Source: an uncultured Muribaculaceae bacterium (GTDB taxonomy: Bacteria > Bacteroidota > Bacteroidia > Bacteroidales > Muribaculaceae). From it: 49,161 bases of DNA. Position 1 is the first letter of the stretch. Every line of letters starts with the position of its first letter. Shown one piece after another: positions 23,585-31,101 of the stretch. The notes beneath the pieces were generated by a model. It saw only the letters and a list, made by a program, of their open reading frames with translations. It was not told where the DNA came from and did not search any database. The position numbers were made by a program, and so were the translations under genes. Location of the stretch: contig CAJUDL010000021.1 of the NCBI GenBank assembly GCA_910585285.1, forward strand, positions 8,630 to 57,790, given 5' to 3'.

Positions 23585-25630
23585 ATGGGAAAAGCTTACT
23601 TTTTATTTCTTATTACAATTCTACATAGTTTAACCATCTATGCCCGGGCTGAGGTTGCAGATACCATCTCCACTCAACAGCTGAACGAAGTTGTTGTAAA
23701 GGGAGAGAAACCACAGGTTAGAGGCGAAGATGGCGTTATGATCGTTGACCTGCCGGGGATTGTCAAGGATAAACCGGTAAATAACATACTTGAAGCACTG
23801 GGCTATTTACCGGGCGTGACGAACAATAACGGCATGATTGGTCTCACAGGTGCATCGAATGTAACGATTATTCTAAATGGCGAGTTAACAAACATGCCCC
23901 TGCAGAACCTTTATCAGCTCCTTTATACCACACCTGTAGATAGGTTGAAGAATGTCGAGGTGATGTATTCGGCTCCCGCAAAGTATCATGTGAATGGTGC
24001 GGTTATCAATGTAGTGCTGAAAACACCTACACCTCTCGATGGTCTGCAGGGTCAGGTGAGAGCCGGATACAATCAAGCTCATTACGGTTCGTATGGCGGT
24101 GCACTTGCTGCCACCTATGCAATCAAGGACTGGACCTTTGATTTGAACTATGGATTGTCAAGGACAAAATCATGGAATCAGGAGGAAACCCGTTCAAATC
24201 ATCTACTCAATGGAAATCGCACCGTGATTGAAGACAACATGCGTCGTATTGGTCAAAACTGGAGTAATACAATATATGCATCCGCAGCCTGGAAAACTTT
24301 AAAGCTTACATATAACGGTCAGATAATTTCTGACTCTAAAAGGTGGGGATTGTCATCAGGTACGCTGGGCGATTTCACAAATGCCTACAATATGCTGTCC
24401 CCAGTTGGTTATCACAATATTGCTTTGCGTTATGCTGCACCTTTCGGTATGACGTTGGGTGGTGATTATACCCGGTATTCAGAAAATCGTTCCCAATCGT
24501 TATTTAAGGGTGCCGATTATCTGCTTGGTTCAGAGAATCGTCAGGATATAAACCGCTGGCATGTGTATATTGATCAGCAACATCAGTTTGGGAAATGGTT
24601 ATTTAACTATGGTGGTGATTACCAGCATTCTGAAGATCAGAGCTCGCAGCACAACTATTCATATGATATACCGGCTTTTGATGATGTTATCAACGAGGAT
24701 GTAGCAAGTTTCTATGTCGGCACCCAGCGTTCATTCGATTGGGGGTTATCGTTCAATGTCTCCGCAAAAGGGGAATATTATCACAATAAATATCAGCACA
24801 ATTGGAATTTCATTCCTCAACTCGGAGTTACATACTATAAGATCCCGAAAAGTATCTTTCAACTTAATCTAAGCACGCGACGCATTTATCCCACATATTG
24901 GGAATTGCATGGTGGCACAAGCTATATCAACGATTATTCCACGGTGATCGGTAATCCGAAGTTACAGCCCTATATTCAGTACGACACCCAGTTCAATTAT
25001 ATTTTTAAGCAGAAGTATGTTGTGACGCTGTATTTTCAATATGGCGACAAGACTACCGTGCAGCTGCCGTATCAGTCGCCCGATGCCCTCAATCTCATCT
25101 ACCAGACTATAAACATGAACTATGAACGTGTGGTTGGACTTAATCTCTACGCTCCATTTGGGGTGGGATATATTTGGAATGCCTCCGCTTCTGCCAATGT
25201 GATGAACCGGCGTGCAAAAGCCAATCATTTCCACGACATAGGCTTTGACAACAGCAAATGGATTTTCTATGGTGCTATAAGTAACTCTTTCAAGTTCAGC
25301 CAGAACTGTCCCGTATCATTAACGGTTGATTTCAGTTATATTTCTCCTTCGTTGCAGGGTATAGCGGAAATGTCCGGTTTATGGAGAGTCGATGCCGGAG
25401 TTAAATGGCAGTTTGGAAAGAAACGTTGCTGTGAACTGGATCTGAAAGCTGACGACATATTCAACAAATGGTCGCCTACGATGACTATCAACGATGCAGG
25501 TCAGGATTATCGAATGAAAGTGAGAGATATGACCCGCAACGTTAAGCTGACATTTATTTGGCGATTCAACGGGTTCAACCCCAAAGACTCAGATATCGAC
25601 ACATCACGTTTCGGCACAGGTGGTAAATGA
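23585..25630 (+). CDS. Outer-membrane beta-barrel receptor-like protein (system 2 target)
   Basis: This 681-residue outer-membrane protein starts at MGKAYFLFLITILHSLTIYA (signal peptide). A short plug domain follows (LNEVVVKGEKPQVRGEDGVM, LEALGYLPGVTNNNG, VTIILNGELTNMPL, VKNVEVMYSAPAKYHVNGAV-like, about 35-155). The long beta-barrel is of the OMP_b-brl_3 type, with the family hallmark GNPKLQPYIQYDTQFNYIF near 460. Unlike the barrel at 12848, no carboxypeptidase-like N-terminal domain is present. The start was chosen because upstream in-frame codons overlap the promoter. A terminator follows directly. Substrate unknown. Confidence 0.87.
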   Translation: MGKAYFLFLITILHSLTIYARAEVADTISTQQLNEVVVKGEKPQVRGEDGVMIVDLPGIVKDKPVNNILEALGYLPGVTNNNGMIGLTGASNVTIILNGELTNMPLQNLYQLLYTTPVDRLKNVEVMYSAPAKYHVNGAVINVVLKTPTPLDGLQGQVRAGYNQAHYGSYGGALAATYAIKDWTFDLNYGLSRTKSWNQEETRSNHLLNGNRTVIEDNMRRIGQNWSNTIYASAAWKTLKLTYNGQIISDSKRWGLSSGTLGDFTNAYNMLSPVGYHNIALRYAAPFGMTLGGDYTRYSENRSQSLFKGADYLLGSENRQDINRWHVYIDQQHQFGKWLFNYGGDYQHSEDQSSQHNYSYDIPAFDDVINEDVASFYVGTQRSFDWGLSFNVSAKGEYYHNKYQHNWNFIPQLGVTYYKIPKSIFQLNLSTRRIYPTYWELHGGTSYINDYSTVIGNPKLQPYIQYDTQFNYIFKQKYVVTLYFQYGDKTTVQLPYQSPDALNLIYQTINMNYERVVGLNLYAPFGVGYIWNASASANVMNRRAKANHFHDIGFDNSKWIFYGAISNSFKFSQNCPVSLTVDFSYISPSLQGIAEMSGLWRVDAGVKWQFGKKRCCELDLKADDIFNKWSPTMTINDAGQDYRMKVRDMTRNVKLTFIWRFNGFNPKDSDIDTSRFGTGGK

Positions 25631-25667
25631 AAAAATCCCTGCGCATCTCACGATGTGCGGGGATTTT
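25631..25667 (+). terminator. Intrinsic terminator after the beta-barrel gene
   Basis: An inverted repeat, AAAATCCCTGCGCATC / GATGTGCGGGGATTTT, with a 4-nt loop and one wobble, starts directly after the TGA stop. Confidence 0.85.
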
Positions 25668-25842
25668 CCTGCCTAAAAGGGACGGAAAGACGGGTGCGGG
25701 AATCAATTGAATGATTGAGGCACTCTCGAACCGTTCTTTGGGCAGACGATAGAAATTACTAATGTATATAACCCAAAATTTAGACAATTATGTTTTTCGT
25801 TGAGGCATAAGGATTAAGGTCTCATTGAAACATATCTAAGTC

Positions 25843-25968
25843 ATGAAAAAAGTGTCGTCTAGATTTGGCTACAGTATAATTGATTATTATTTATTTAAGT
25901 TTTGCAAGCTCTTGAAGACGCGAGCAGAGCTCGCTGAACAGAACCTTTCAGGTGTGTGTATAGCATAA
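25843..25968 (+). CDS. Possible small gene, 41 residues, followed by its own terminator
   Basis: An ATG frame reads MKKVSSRFGYSIIDYYLFKF and ends CKLLKTRAELAEQNLSGVCIA. It is amphipathic with aromatic residues in the first half and a short helix (TRAELAEQNL) in the second. The stop is four bases before a strong terminator hairpin that has no other gene to serve. A near-consensus TATGTTTT lies ~60 bp upstream. No family is recognised. It could equally be a gene remnant or an untranslated small RNA. Confidence 0.4.
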   Translation: MKKVSSRFGYSIIDYYLFKFCKLLKTRAELAEQNLSGVCIA

Positions 25969-25971
25969 ACG

Positions 25972-26005
25972 ACAAAATCGGCTGCGATATTGCAGCCGAT
26001 TTTGT
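25972..26005. terminator. Intrinsic terminator hairpin
   Basis: There is a perfect 14-bp stem, ACAAAATCGGCTGC / GCAGCCGATTTTGT, with a 6-nt loop. It can serve the small plus-strand frame at 25843 and may also terminate the ribH operon on the minus strand, which ends at 26083. Confidence 0.85.
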
Positions 26006-26082
26006 TAAATCGTTACATATAAATGTTAAAAATCAAGGATTATTTTTATGAACCATTGATTCTAATTTTTTATATTGCTGTA

Positions 26083-26607
26083 TTATTCCCGGAAGGGGGC
26101 AAAACGGATGCCGGCTGCGCGGGAGTGCAGATTTGCCATCTCAATAGCCGCTACAGCAGCTTCTGAGCCTTTGTTGCCGAGTTTGCCGCCCGCGCGGTCA
26201 AGAGCCTGTTCCAGGTTTTCGACGGTCAGCACTCCGAATATCACAGGTGTGCGTCCCTTGGCATTCAATTCTGCAGTTGCCTGAGCCACAATCTGGCATA
26301 CATAATCAAAATGGGGCGTGTCCCCACGTATTACGCAGCCGATTATTATCACAGCCGAGAGATCGGGCATTGATGTGAGAGCCATTCCGGCGGCATTGGC
26401 GAGCTCCACGGTGCCGGGCACATCTTCGATAAAGAGGTTTTTGTCGTCTACACCGGCTTTATGAAGCACATCAATTGCGCCATCGCGCAATGCATGAGTC
26501 ACTTCAGGATTCCATTTGGCTGTAAAAATTGCGCATTTGAAATCTTCGGCATCAATTATGCGAGGAATTTCGAGAGTGGCGCCATTTGTATTCAGTATTG
26601 TTGACAT
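26083..26607 (-). CDS. ribH: 6,7-dimethyl-8-ribityllumazine synthase
   Basis: This is a cytosolic riboflavin-pathway enzyme condensing 5-amino-6-ribitylaminouracil with 3,4-dihydroxy-2-butanone 4-phosphate. At 174 residues it has normal family length. Family blocks are visible: IFTAKWNPEVTHALRDGA, FIEDVPGTVELANAA, the substrate loop VIIIGCVIRGDTPHFDYVC with the His used in catalysis, and VIFGVLTVENLEQALDRAGG. It is last in the minus-strand cluster, 29 bp after the helical-repeat gene, with half element A3 in that gap. Confidence 0.96.
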   Translation of the reverse strand: MSTILNTNGATLEIPRIIDAEDFKCAIFTAKWNPEVTHALRDGAIDVLHKAGVDDKNLFIEDVPGTVELANAAGMALTSMPDLSAVIIIGCVIRGDTPHFDYVCQIVAQATAELNAKGRTPVIFGVLTVENLEQALDRAGGKLGNKGSEAAVAAIEMANLHSRAAGIRFAPFRE

Positions 26608-26612
26608 GATTG

Positions 26613-26650
26613 TTTTTAGGTTTTAGGCTTTAGGTTTTAGGCATTAGGCT
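26613..26650. repeat. Family A half-element (copy 3, one arm only)
   Basis: Units TTTTTAGGTTTTAGG, CTTTAGGTTTTAGG and CATTAGGCTT match the left arm of copies A1 and A2. The CCATTCGGCG centre and the opposite arm are absent. The last five codons of the gene ending at 26637 (reading KPNA then stop on the minus strand) lie within the repeat, so the arm reaches into coding sequence. Confidence 0.7.
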
Positions 26651-27503
26651 TGAGCTTGGAGATACGGTTCTTTGCTCCTTTCTGCACCTTGTGGAGGAAA
26701 GTTTTCCATCCGGATTCATTTCGGGCATAGGAGTCAAGAATCTCGATCAACGCAAGGATATCTTCCTCAAGTTCGATTGTCTCAAGAGCAATGGCATGGG
26801 GAAGAACCGCCTCAAGCAAACGTTTGGCGCGAGGGCGCATCTGACTGAGACGCATCATGATTTTTGCCATTTCGATGGTCATCTTCACTTCCTTGCGTGT
26901 CACTTTTCCTGCACGTTTCTTCGAAAGCTTGATGGCTTCGGAGTAGAACTTAAGAGCTGCGCGGTAGTCACCTGTAGAAGCGAGTAATTCGCCAACGTTC
27001 CTCAGCGATTCAATAAGACGTTCGGTGGCAGCGCTTACACCGGCATTCACTTTATCATAAAGCACACCGGCATTAATCTGCTGCTTAACCAGAAGTTCAA
27101 GAGTCTTTTTGCGCGAGCGCAATATTCGGGTGGAGAGTTCCATTGCGAGGATATGATACTTGCCGAAACGTTCCGCATCCTCTTTTATAAGGTTTTCAAG
27201 CACCTTGAAAAGAGTGTCGAGCTCTTTTTCGCTTTGCTTGTAATCTTTGAGTTGGAAATGTATTTCCGAAAGGTCAAAAAGCAGCCCCACGAGGAGCGCG
27301 CGGAATTCATGATCGGTATAGTTGGAGAATTCACGCAGTTCGCGCAGCCCTTCCACTATGCGTTCCATCGCGTCCATATAGCGGTTTTCCGCTGCGAGGC
27401 TTTCGGCTGTCTTGCGGCAGGTGAGCACTGCGTCAACTATTTCATGATCTCTGGTATTTTTGTCGACCTTCTTTAGATCAACGGGTATTTCTATCATTGT
27501 CAT
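26637..27503 (-). CDS. Tetratricopeptide-like helical repeat protein
   Basis: The 288 residues are almost entirely amphipathic helices without signal peptide or membrane segment. Repeats with TPR-like spacing are visible (AESLAAENRYMDAMERIVEG, LFDLSEIHFQLKDYKQSEKE, LLASTGDYRAALKFYSEAIK). The C-terminus is basic (KVQKGAKNRISKLKPNA), and its end is formed by the repeat arm A3. A cytoplasmic scaffold or adaptor is the likely role, partner unknown. An in-frame ATG at 27497 is an alternative start. It lies between the SIS isomerase gene and ribH in the same direction. Confidence 0.78.
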   Translation of the reverse strand: MTMIEIPVDLKKVDKNTRDHEIVDAVLTCRKTAESLAAENRYMDAMERIVEGLRELREFSNYTDHEFRALLVGLLFDLSEIHFQLKDYKQSEKELDTLFKVLENLIKEDAERFGKYHILAMELSTRILRSRKKTLELLVKQQINAGVLYDKVNAGVSAATERLIESLRNVGELLASTGDYRAALKFYSEAIKLSKKRAGKVTRKEVKMTIEMAKIMMRLSQMRPRAKRLLEAVLPHAIALETIELEEDILALIEILDSYARNESGWKTFLHKVQKGAKNRISKLKPNA

Positions 27504-27530
27504 ATCCTTTATTTTTATTGCCTCTCTCGA

Positions 27531-28148
27531 TTATTTTATTGCCTCTCTTGATTTATGACCAAGATAACCGCCATGATGGCGTTTTGCATAATCCTCTACA
27601 GAGAAACCGATTGCTTTCATTGTGGATACCACTAACACATCGCCCATAACTGTCATCATGGTGGTGGATGTGGTCGGAGTCATGCCCAGGGGGCACACTT
27701 CGGGTGCGCCTCCTGTCCATAATGCCACGTCTCCCGTGCGAGCCAGAACACTGTTGGCATCTCCTGTTATAACGATTATTGGAATCTCGGGGTTCAATAC
27801 TCTCGCGAGATCTATAAGTTCGAGAATTTCACGTGTTTTCCCTGAATTGCTTAGCAGGAGAAGGAGATCGTTACGTTGGATCACACCCAGGTCGCCATGT
27901 TGTGCTTCGGAAGGGTGGAGAAACACGGACGGAGTGCCGGTAGAGCTAAATGTCGTAGCGATATTCATGGCAATTTGCCCCGCTTTTCCCATACCCGATG
28001 TTATGAGTTTTCCTCCACGGCGGTTCACGTGCTCCACAATCAGTTCCACAGCGTGTCCATACGCATCGCTTACCGGTATGTTCTGTATTGCGTCCGCTTC
28101 CCTGCGGAGTATGGATCGCATCTCTTCTTTTATATCTATGTTGATCAT
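27531..28148 (-). CDS. SIS-domain sugar-phosphate isomerase (KpsF/GutQ-like, no CBS domains)
   Basis: It is probably an arabinose-5-phosphate isomerase acting at the start of Kdo synthesis. The ~205 residues comprise a single SIS domain with family blocks KLITSGMGKAGQIAMN, TPSVFLHPSEAQHGDLG, LLLLLSNSGKTREIL and TPTTSTTMMTVMGDVLVV. The paired CBS domains that follow in E. coli KdsD/GutQ are missing, as the protein ends at HHGGYLGHKSREAIK. I chose the ATG at 28148, which overlaps the thioesterase stop (ATGA), over an ATG at 28226 that adds unrelated residues. Confidence 0.88.
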   Translation of the reverse strand: MINIDIKEEMRSILRREADAIQNIPVSDAYGHAVELIVEHVNRRGGKLITSGMGKAGQIAMNIATTFSSTGTPSVFLHPSEAQHGDLGVIQRNDLLLLLSNSGKTREILELIDLARVLNPEIPIIVITGDANSVLARTGDVALWTGGAPEVCPLGMTPTTSTTMMTVMGDVLVVSTMKAIGFSVEDYAKRHHGGYLGHKSREAIK

Positions 28149-28582
28149 TTTGTCATTGATTTTTCCAATGCCTCGCGCCAATGGTCGGGCATCGGGATGG
28201 AATGTTGTGTAGTTGGGTCGAAGCATACCATCACGGTTTCACATGCTGATTTTATCTCGCCTGTTTTTTTGAGGGCGATAACCTGCAGCAGTTTGAAACT
28301 GCGTTCGGAGATGGATTCGCATCTTGTATAGACGGCAACTTCCTCACCGAAGAAAATCGGGGAAATATAGCAGCAGTCAACATTGGCTATCACCGTCTCA
28401 ACCTTGCTCCATTCTATTATTCTTTCATGAATATTGCTGAAGAACCAGGCTTTACCCGTGTCATAGAAGGAGAGATAAACGGTGTTGTTGACATGTCCTA
28501 ACACATCAACATCGCTGAAACGGATCTGTAGGTCCGTTTCATATTTGAATTCTGAGAGTGGGGGGATATTGTGGGGATTCAC
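28145..28582 (-). CDS. Acyl-CoA thioesterase, hotdog fold (4HBT/YbgC type)
   Basis: The 145-residue cytosolic protein has the 4-hydroxybenzoyl-CoA thioesterase signature: LQIRFSDVDVLGHVNNTVYL near 17-36, containing the active-site Asp and the HVNN helix start. The hotdog strands follow (VIANVDCCYISPIFFGEEVA, KLLQVIALKKTGEIKSACET). The acyl substrate cannot be told from sequence. Its stop overlaps the start of the SIS isomerase gene (ATGA at 28145-28148), so the two are co-translated. The leader contains repeat element B2. Confidence 0.87.
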   Translation of the reverse strand: MNPHNIPPLSEFKYETDLQIRFSDVDVLGHVNNTVYLSFYDTGKAWFFSNIHERIIEWSKVETVIANVDCCYISPIFFGEEVAVYTRCESISERSFKLLQVIALKKTGEIKSACETVMVCFDPTTQHSIPMPDHWREALEKSMTK

Positions 28583-28611
28583 TTTGGGTTAATGTTTAAT
28601 TTTAAATTTTT

Positions 28612-28747
28612 AATGAGGAATTTATTTTTAATGAGGAATGAGGAATTAGGAGTTAGGAATTAATTCCATATGCTCCAAATCTTTTAACTCCTGTCTCTAA
28701 CTCTAAATTCCTAATTTCTAATTTCTAATTTCTAATTCCTAATTTAA
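28612..28747. repeat. Intergenic inverted array, family B copy 2
   Basis: Units AATGAGG, AATTAGG and AGTTAGG (28612-28665) are followed by a centre with GCTCCAAATCTTTTAACTCC and complementary units TAAATTCCTAATTTC and related (28699-28747). The arms pair over more than 30 bp with mismatches. The centre matches copy B1. It fills the gap between the DciA-like and thioesterase genes. Confidence 0.8.
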
Positions 28748-29041
28748 CTAACCTGTAAACCGGATTTCTGAAATCACTGGCTTTCCGAGTTTGTCGTTGA
28801 TCAGCCTGATGATTGAAGAGCGGTTCATTGTCAGCTCATGCCTTAATGCAGCTCCGGGAACCGGTATTGACATAATGCCGAGTTTTACGGTTGGACGTCC
28901 GCAACAAGAGGCTACGTGGTCTCCGACAATCGGACGCCATAGACTGATGGCGCGTTGCTCGTCGAGTCTCGCCGTCATGTTGCACTCCTGGATCGTTAAC
29001 CTGAGCACATCTCCTATTGATTGCGCCTCATTCCGTCTCAT
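28748..29041 (-). CDS. DUF721 / DciA-like protein
   Basis: This 97-residue protein of the DUF721 family belongs to the group related to the DciA replicative-helicase loader. Visible family features are an N-terminal helix (QSIGDVLRLTIQECNM), the conserved SLWRPIVGDHVA block near 34-45, the strand LGIMSIPVPGAALRHELTMN, and a C-terminal ISEIRFTG-like strand. It overlaps the recF stop by 14 bases, a common arrangement. A role in replication initiation is family-based inference. Confidence 0.85.
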   Translation of the reverse strand: MRRNEAQSIGDVLRLTIQECNMTARLDEQRAISLWRPIVGDHVASCCGRPTVKLGIMSIPVPGAALRHELTMNRSSIIRLINDKLGKPVISEIRFTG

Positions 29042-30146
29042 GGGTTGTGGAAATCAGATTGAAACTTCCGTCAGACACTTCGAAAAGACGACTCTCTCCC
29101 GTCAGAGGAGCGATGGTCTCGTCAAGGTGTTCGCGGTTGGTGTCGGTTATGAAAATTTGTCCGAAGTTGTCACCGGAACTAACCATCTCCATGATTCTTG
29201 CCACTCTTTCGGAATCGAGTTTGTCGAAAATATCGTCAAGAAGCAGAATCGGGGTGATTCCACTGCGTTGCTTGAGATAGTCGAAGATGGCGAGACGCAG
29301 AGCCACGGTGTATGATTTCACCTGCCCCTGGCTTCCAAGGCGCCGCATGGAATATTCACCGAGACCGGTGGTGAGATCATCGCGGTGTATGCCGCGAGAG
29401 GTATATCCCAATGCCAAATCTTTTGCTCGGTCTTCGTTGAAGACCTGCATGGGCAACTGCTCGTTAAGCACGCTTTTGTATTTAATCGTAGCCTTCTCGG
29501 CATCTCCGGAAATCTGCGAATAATACTGTCGGAATATCGGAGATATTTCCTCTACCCATTGTCTGCGCGCAGCATGGATAGCCAGTGCCGTTTCCGACAT
29601 CTGGGTTTCGATGGCTTCGAAGAGGAGGGGATCGGAGAGTCCTGCGCGGAGCATACGGTTTCTCGATTCAAGCGATTTGTTGTAGCGAATCAGCTGTGAC
29701 AGATATGCGCGGTCGGCTTGCGAGATCACCATATCCATCAGTTTCCGGCGCACCTCAGCAGCTCCGGTCACCAGTTCGCTGTCGGCTGGGGTTACGGTTA
29801 CAACCGGGAATCTCCCTATGTGCTCTGAAATGCGGTCATACTCTTTGCCGTTGCGTTTCAGGGTTTTCCCTTTGCCCCGGACTATGCCGCAGGTCACGAG
29901 TTCATCGCTGCCGTTATCCATCGAGTATTCACCCTTCACCATAAGCATATCTTCACCATGCAGGATAAGCGCGGTCTCCGGCATTGAGCTCATAGGTCGG
30001 CTCATACCTAAGAAATAAATGGCTTCGAGCAGGTTGCTCTTGCCCATGCCGTTCTTACCCAACAGACAGTTTACCCCGGCGCAGAAATCGAGATTAGCGT
30101 CGCGGATATTCTTGAAATTCAATATGTCGATATGAGTGAGGATCAC
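29028..30146 (-). CDS. recF: DNA replication and repair protein RecF
   Basis: This is an SMC-like ATPase that works with RecO and RecR to load RecA at gapped DNA. It has 372 residues, close to the usual family length. The Walker A motif LLGKNGMGKSNLLEAI is at about 29-44, the RecF block RRKLMDMVISQADRAYL near 125, the signature region RRLGSQGQVKSYTVALRLA near 265-285, and Walker B PILLLDDIFDKLD near 305. The C-terminal GQIFITDTNREHL fits the D-loop/His region. It follows upp with repeat D between and overlaps the DciA-like gene. Confidence 0.96.
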   Translation of the reverse strand: MILTHIDILNFKNIRDANLDFCAGVNCLLGKNGMGKSNLLEAIYFLGMSRPMSSMPETALILHGEDMLMVKGEYSMDNGSDELVTCGIVRGKGKTLKRNGKEYDRISEHIGRFPVVTVTPADSELVTGAAEVRRKLMDMVISQADRAYLSQLIRYNKSLESRNRMLRAGLSDPLLFEAIETQMSETALAIHAARRQWVEEISPIFRQYYSQISGDAEKATIKYKSVLNEQLPMQVFNEDRAKDLALGYTSRGIHRDDLTTGLGEYSMRRLGSQGQVKSYTVALRLAIFDYLKQRSGITPILLLDDIFDKLDSERVARIMEMVSSGDNFGQIFITDTNREHLDETIAPLTGESRLFEVSDGSFNLISTTHETE

Positions 30147-30148
30147 TT

Positions 30149-30247
30149 GGTTTAATGTTTAATGAGTAATGTTAAATGAGCAATGTTGAATGGGTAATGA
30201 TATAGGCGGATGCTTAATTTCACATTTCACATTCAACATTACAAATT
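30149..30247. repeat. Intergenic inverted array, family D
   Basis: Units TTTAATGTTTAATGAG, TAATGTTAAATGAG and CAATGTTGAATGGG (30150-30200) are followed by an 11-nt centre (TAGGCGGATGC) and complementary TTTCACATTCAACATTAC units (30212-30247). It occupies the gap between upp and recF. Only one copy is present in the window. Confidence 0.7.
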
Positions 30248-30251
30248 ATTT

Positions 30252-30917
30252 TTACTCTTTAGTGCCATATGCGAGGTCTCCGGCATCGCCGAGTCCCGGC
30301 ACGATATATGAATGCGCGTTTACTTCGTCATCGATATCTCCACACCATAGTGTTGTCTTTTCCGCAGGGAAACGGTCGCAGACATATTTCACACTCTGGC
30401 GCGATGCTATCACTGATGCCACATGAATATGAGCGGGCTCGCCTTTAGAGAGAAGAGCCTTGTAAGCCAACTCCATGGAACTGCCGGTGGCGAGCATCGG
30501 GTCAACAAGCAGAAGCGTTTTCCCTTCGATCGAAGGAGAGGCGAGGTATTCGATAAGCACGTCAAACGAATCGCCTTTCTCCTTATAGCGGCGATATGCG
30601 CTGACAAAAGCGTTTTCCGCCTTATCGAAAAAGTTGAGGAAACCATGATGGAACGGGAGTCCGGCACGCAGAATTGTGGCGAGCACAATCTGGTCGGCGG
30701 GTTCACGGCAGACAGCTGTGCCGAGGGGAGTCTGCACCTCAGTGTTTTTATAGTTGAGGCGTTTGGAAATTTCATAAGCCATAATCTCACCGATGCGGTC
30801 GAGATTGGTTCGGAAACGCAACGGATCCTTCTGGATATTTATATCGCGCATCTCGAGCATATAGCGGTTCACCAGACTCGGGGTGTCGGCGAAATTGATA
30901 ACTTCTATCTCTGCCAT
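30252..30917 (-). CDS. upp: Uracil phosphoribosyltransferase
   Basis: This is a pyrimidine salvage enzyme converting uracil and PRPP to UMP. The 221 residues include conserved UPRTase blocks: RDINIQKDPLRFRTNLDRIG, ILRAGLPFHHGFL, the PRPP loop LLVDPMLATGSSM near 138-150, and the C-terminal uracil-binding GLGDAGDLAYGTK. It is the first gene of the minus-strand cluster running to ribH. A good promoter match lies at 31112-31143, and the ~190-nt leader holds structured repeat C2, so its expression could be controlled through that leader. Confidence 0.96.
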   Translation of the reverse strand: MAEIEVINFADTPSLVNRYMLEMRDINIQKDPLRFRTNLDRIGEIMAYEISKRLNYKNTEVQTPLGTAVCREPADQIVLATILRAGLPFHHGFLNFFDKAENAFVSAYRRYKEKGDSFDVLIEYLASPSIEGKTLLLVDPMLATGSSMELAYKALLSKGEPAHIHVASVIASRQSVKYVCDRFPAEKTTLWCGDIDDEVNAHSYIVPGLGDAGDLAYGTKE

Positions 30918-30930
30918 CTTCGTATTTTTT

Positions 30931-31101
30931 ATTTAAGTTTCGCAAACTTCAACTTAAAGTTTAAGAGGTTTAAGTTTAAGAGTTTATATCTTACGATTCG
31001 AATTGAGCAGACGTTTGATTAGCCCTAAATAAATAAACTCATAAACTGCGCACAGTGCGATTAAACTTATAAACTTCAACTTTCCGCTTGCGAAAGTTGA
31101 A
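30931..31101 (-). repeat. Structured leader element, family C copy 2
   Basis: This 171-bp element lies in the predicted 5' leader of upp. It matches copy C1 (23257-23426) along both outer arms: ATTTAAGTTTCG / CTTCAACTTAAAGTTTAAG at one end, and AAACTCATAAACTGCGCA, GCGATTAAACTTATAAACTT and GCGAAAGTTGAA at the other. The middle ~45 nt differs although its length is kept. In the mini-hairpin GCGC-ACA-GTGC a C:G pair of C1 becomes a G:U pair, so pairing is preserved. Confidence 0.8.

Noticed and set aside
3520..31101. Short regularly repeated AT-rich units that look CRISPR-like
   Set aside because: Units are 6-8 nt, degenerate and contiguous with no unique spacers, and each array is followed by its reverse complement. 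No cas genes are present.
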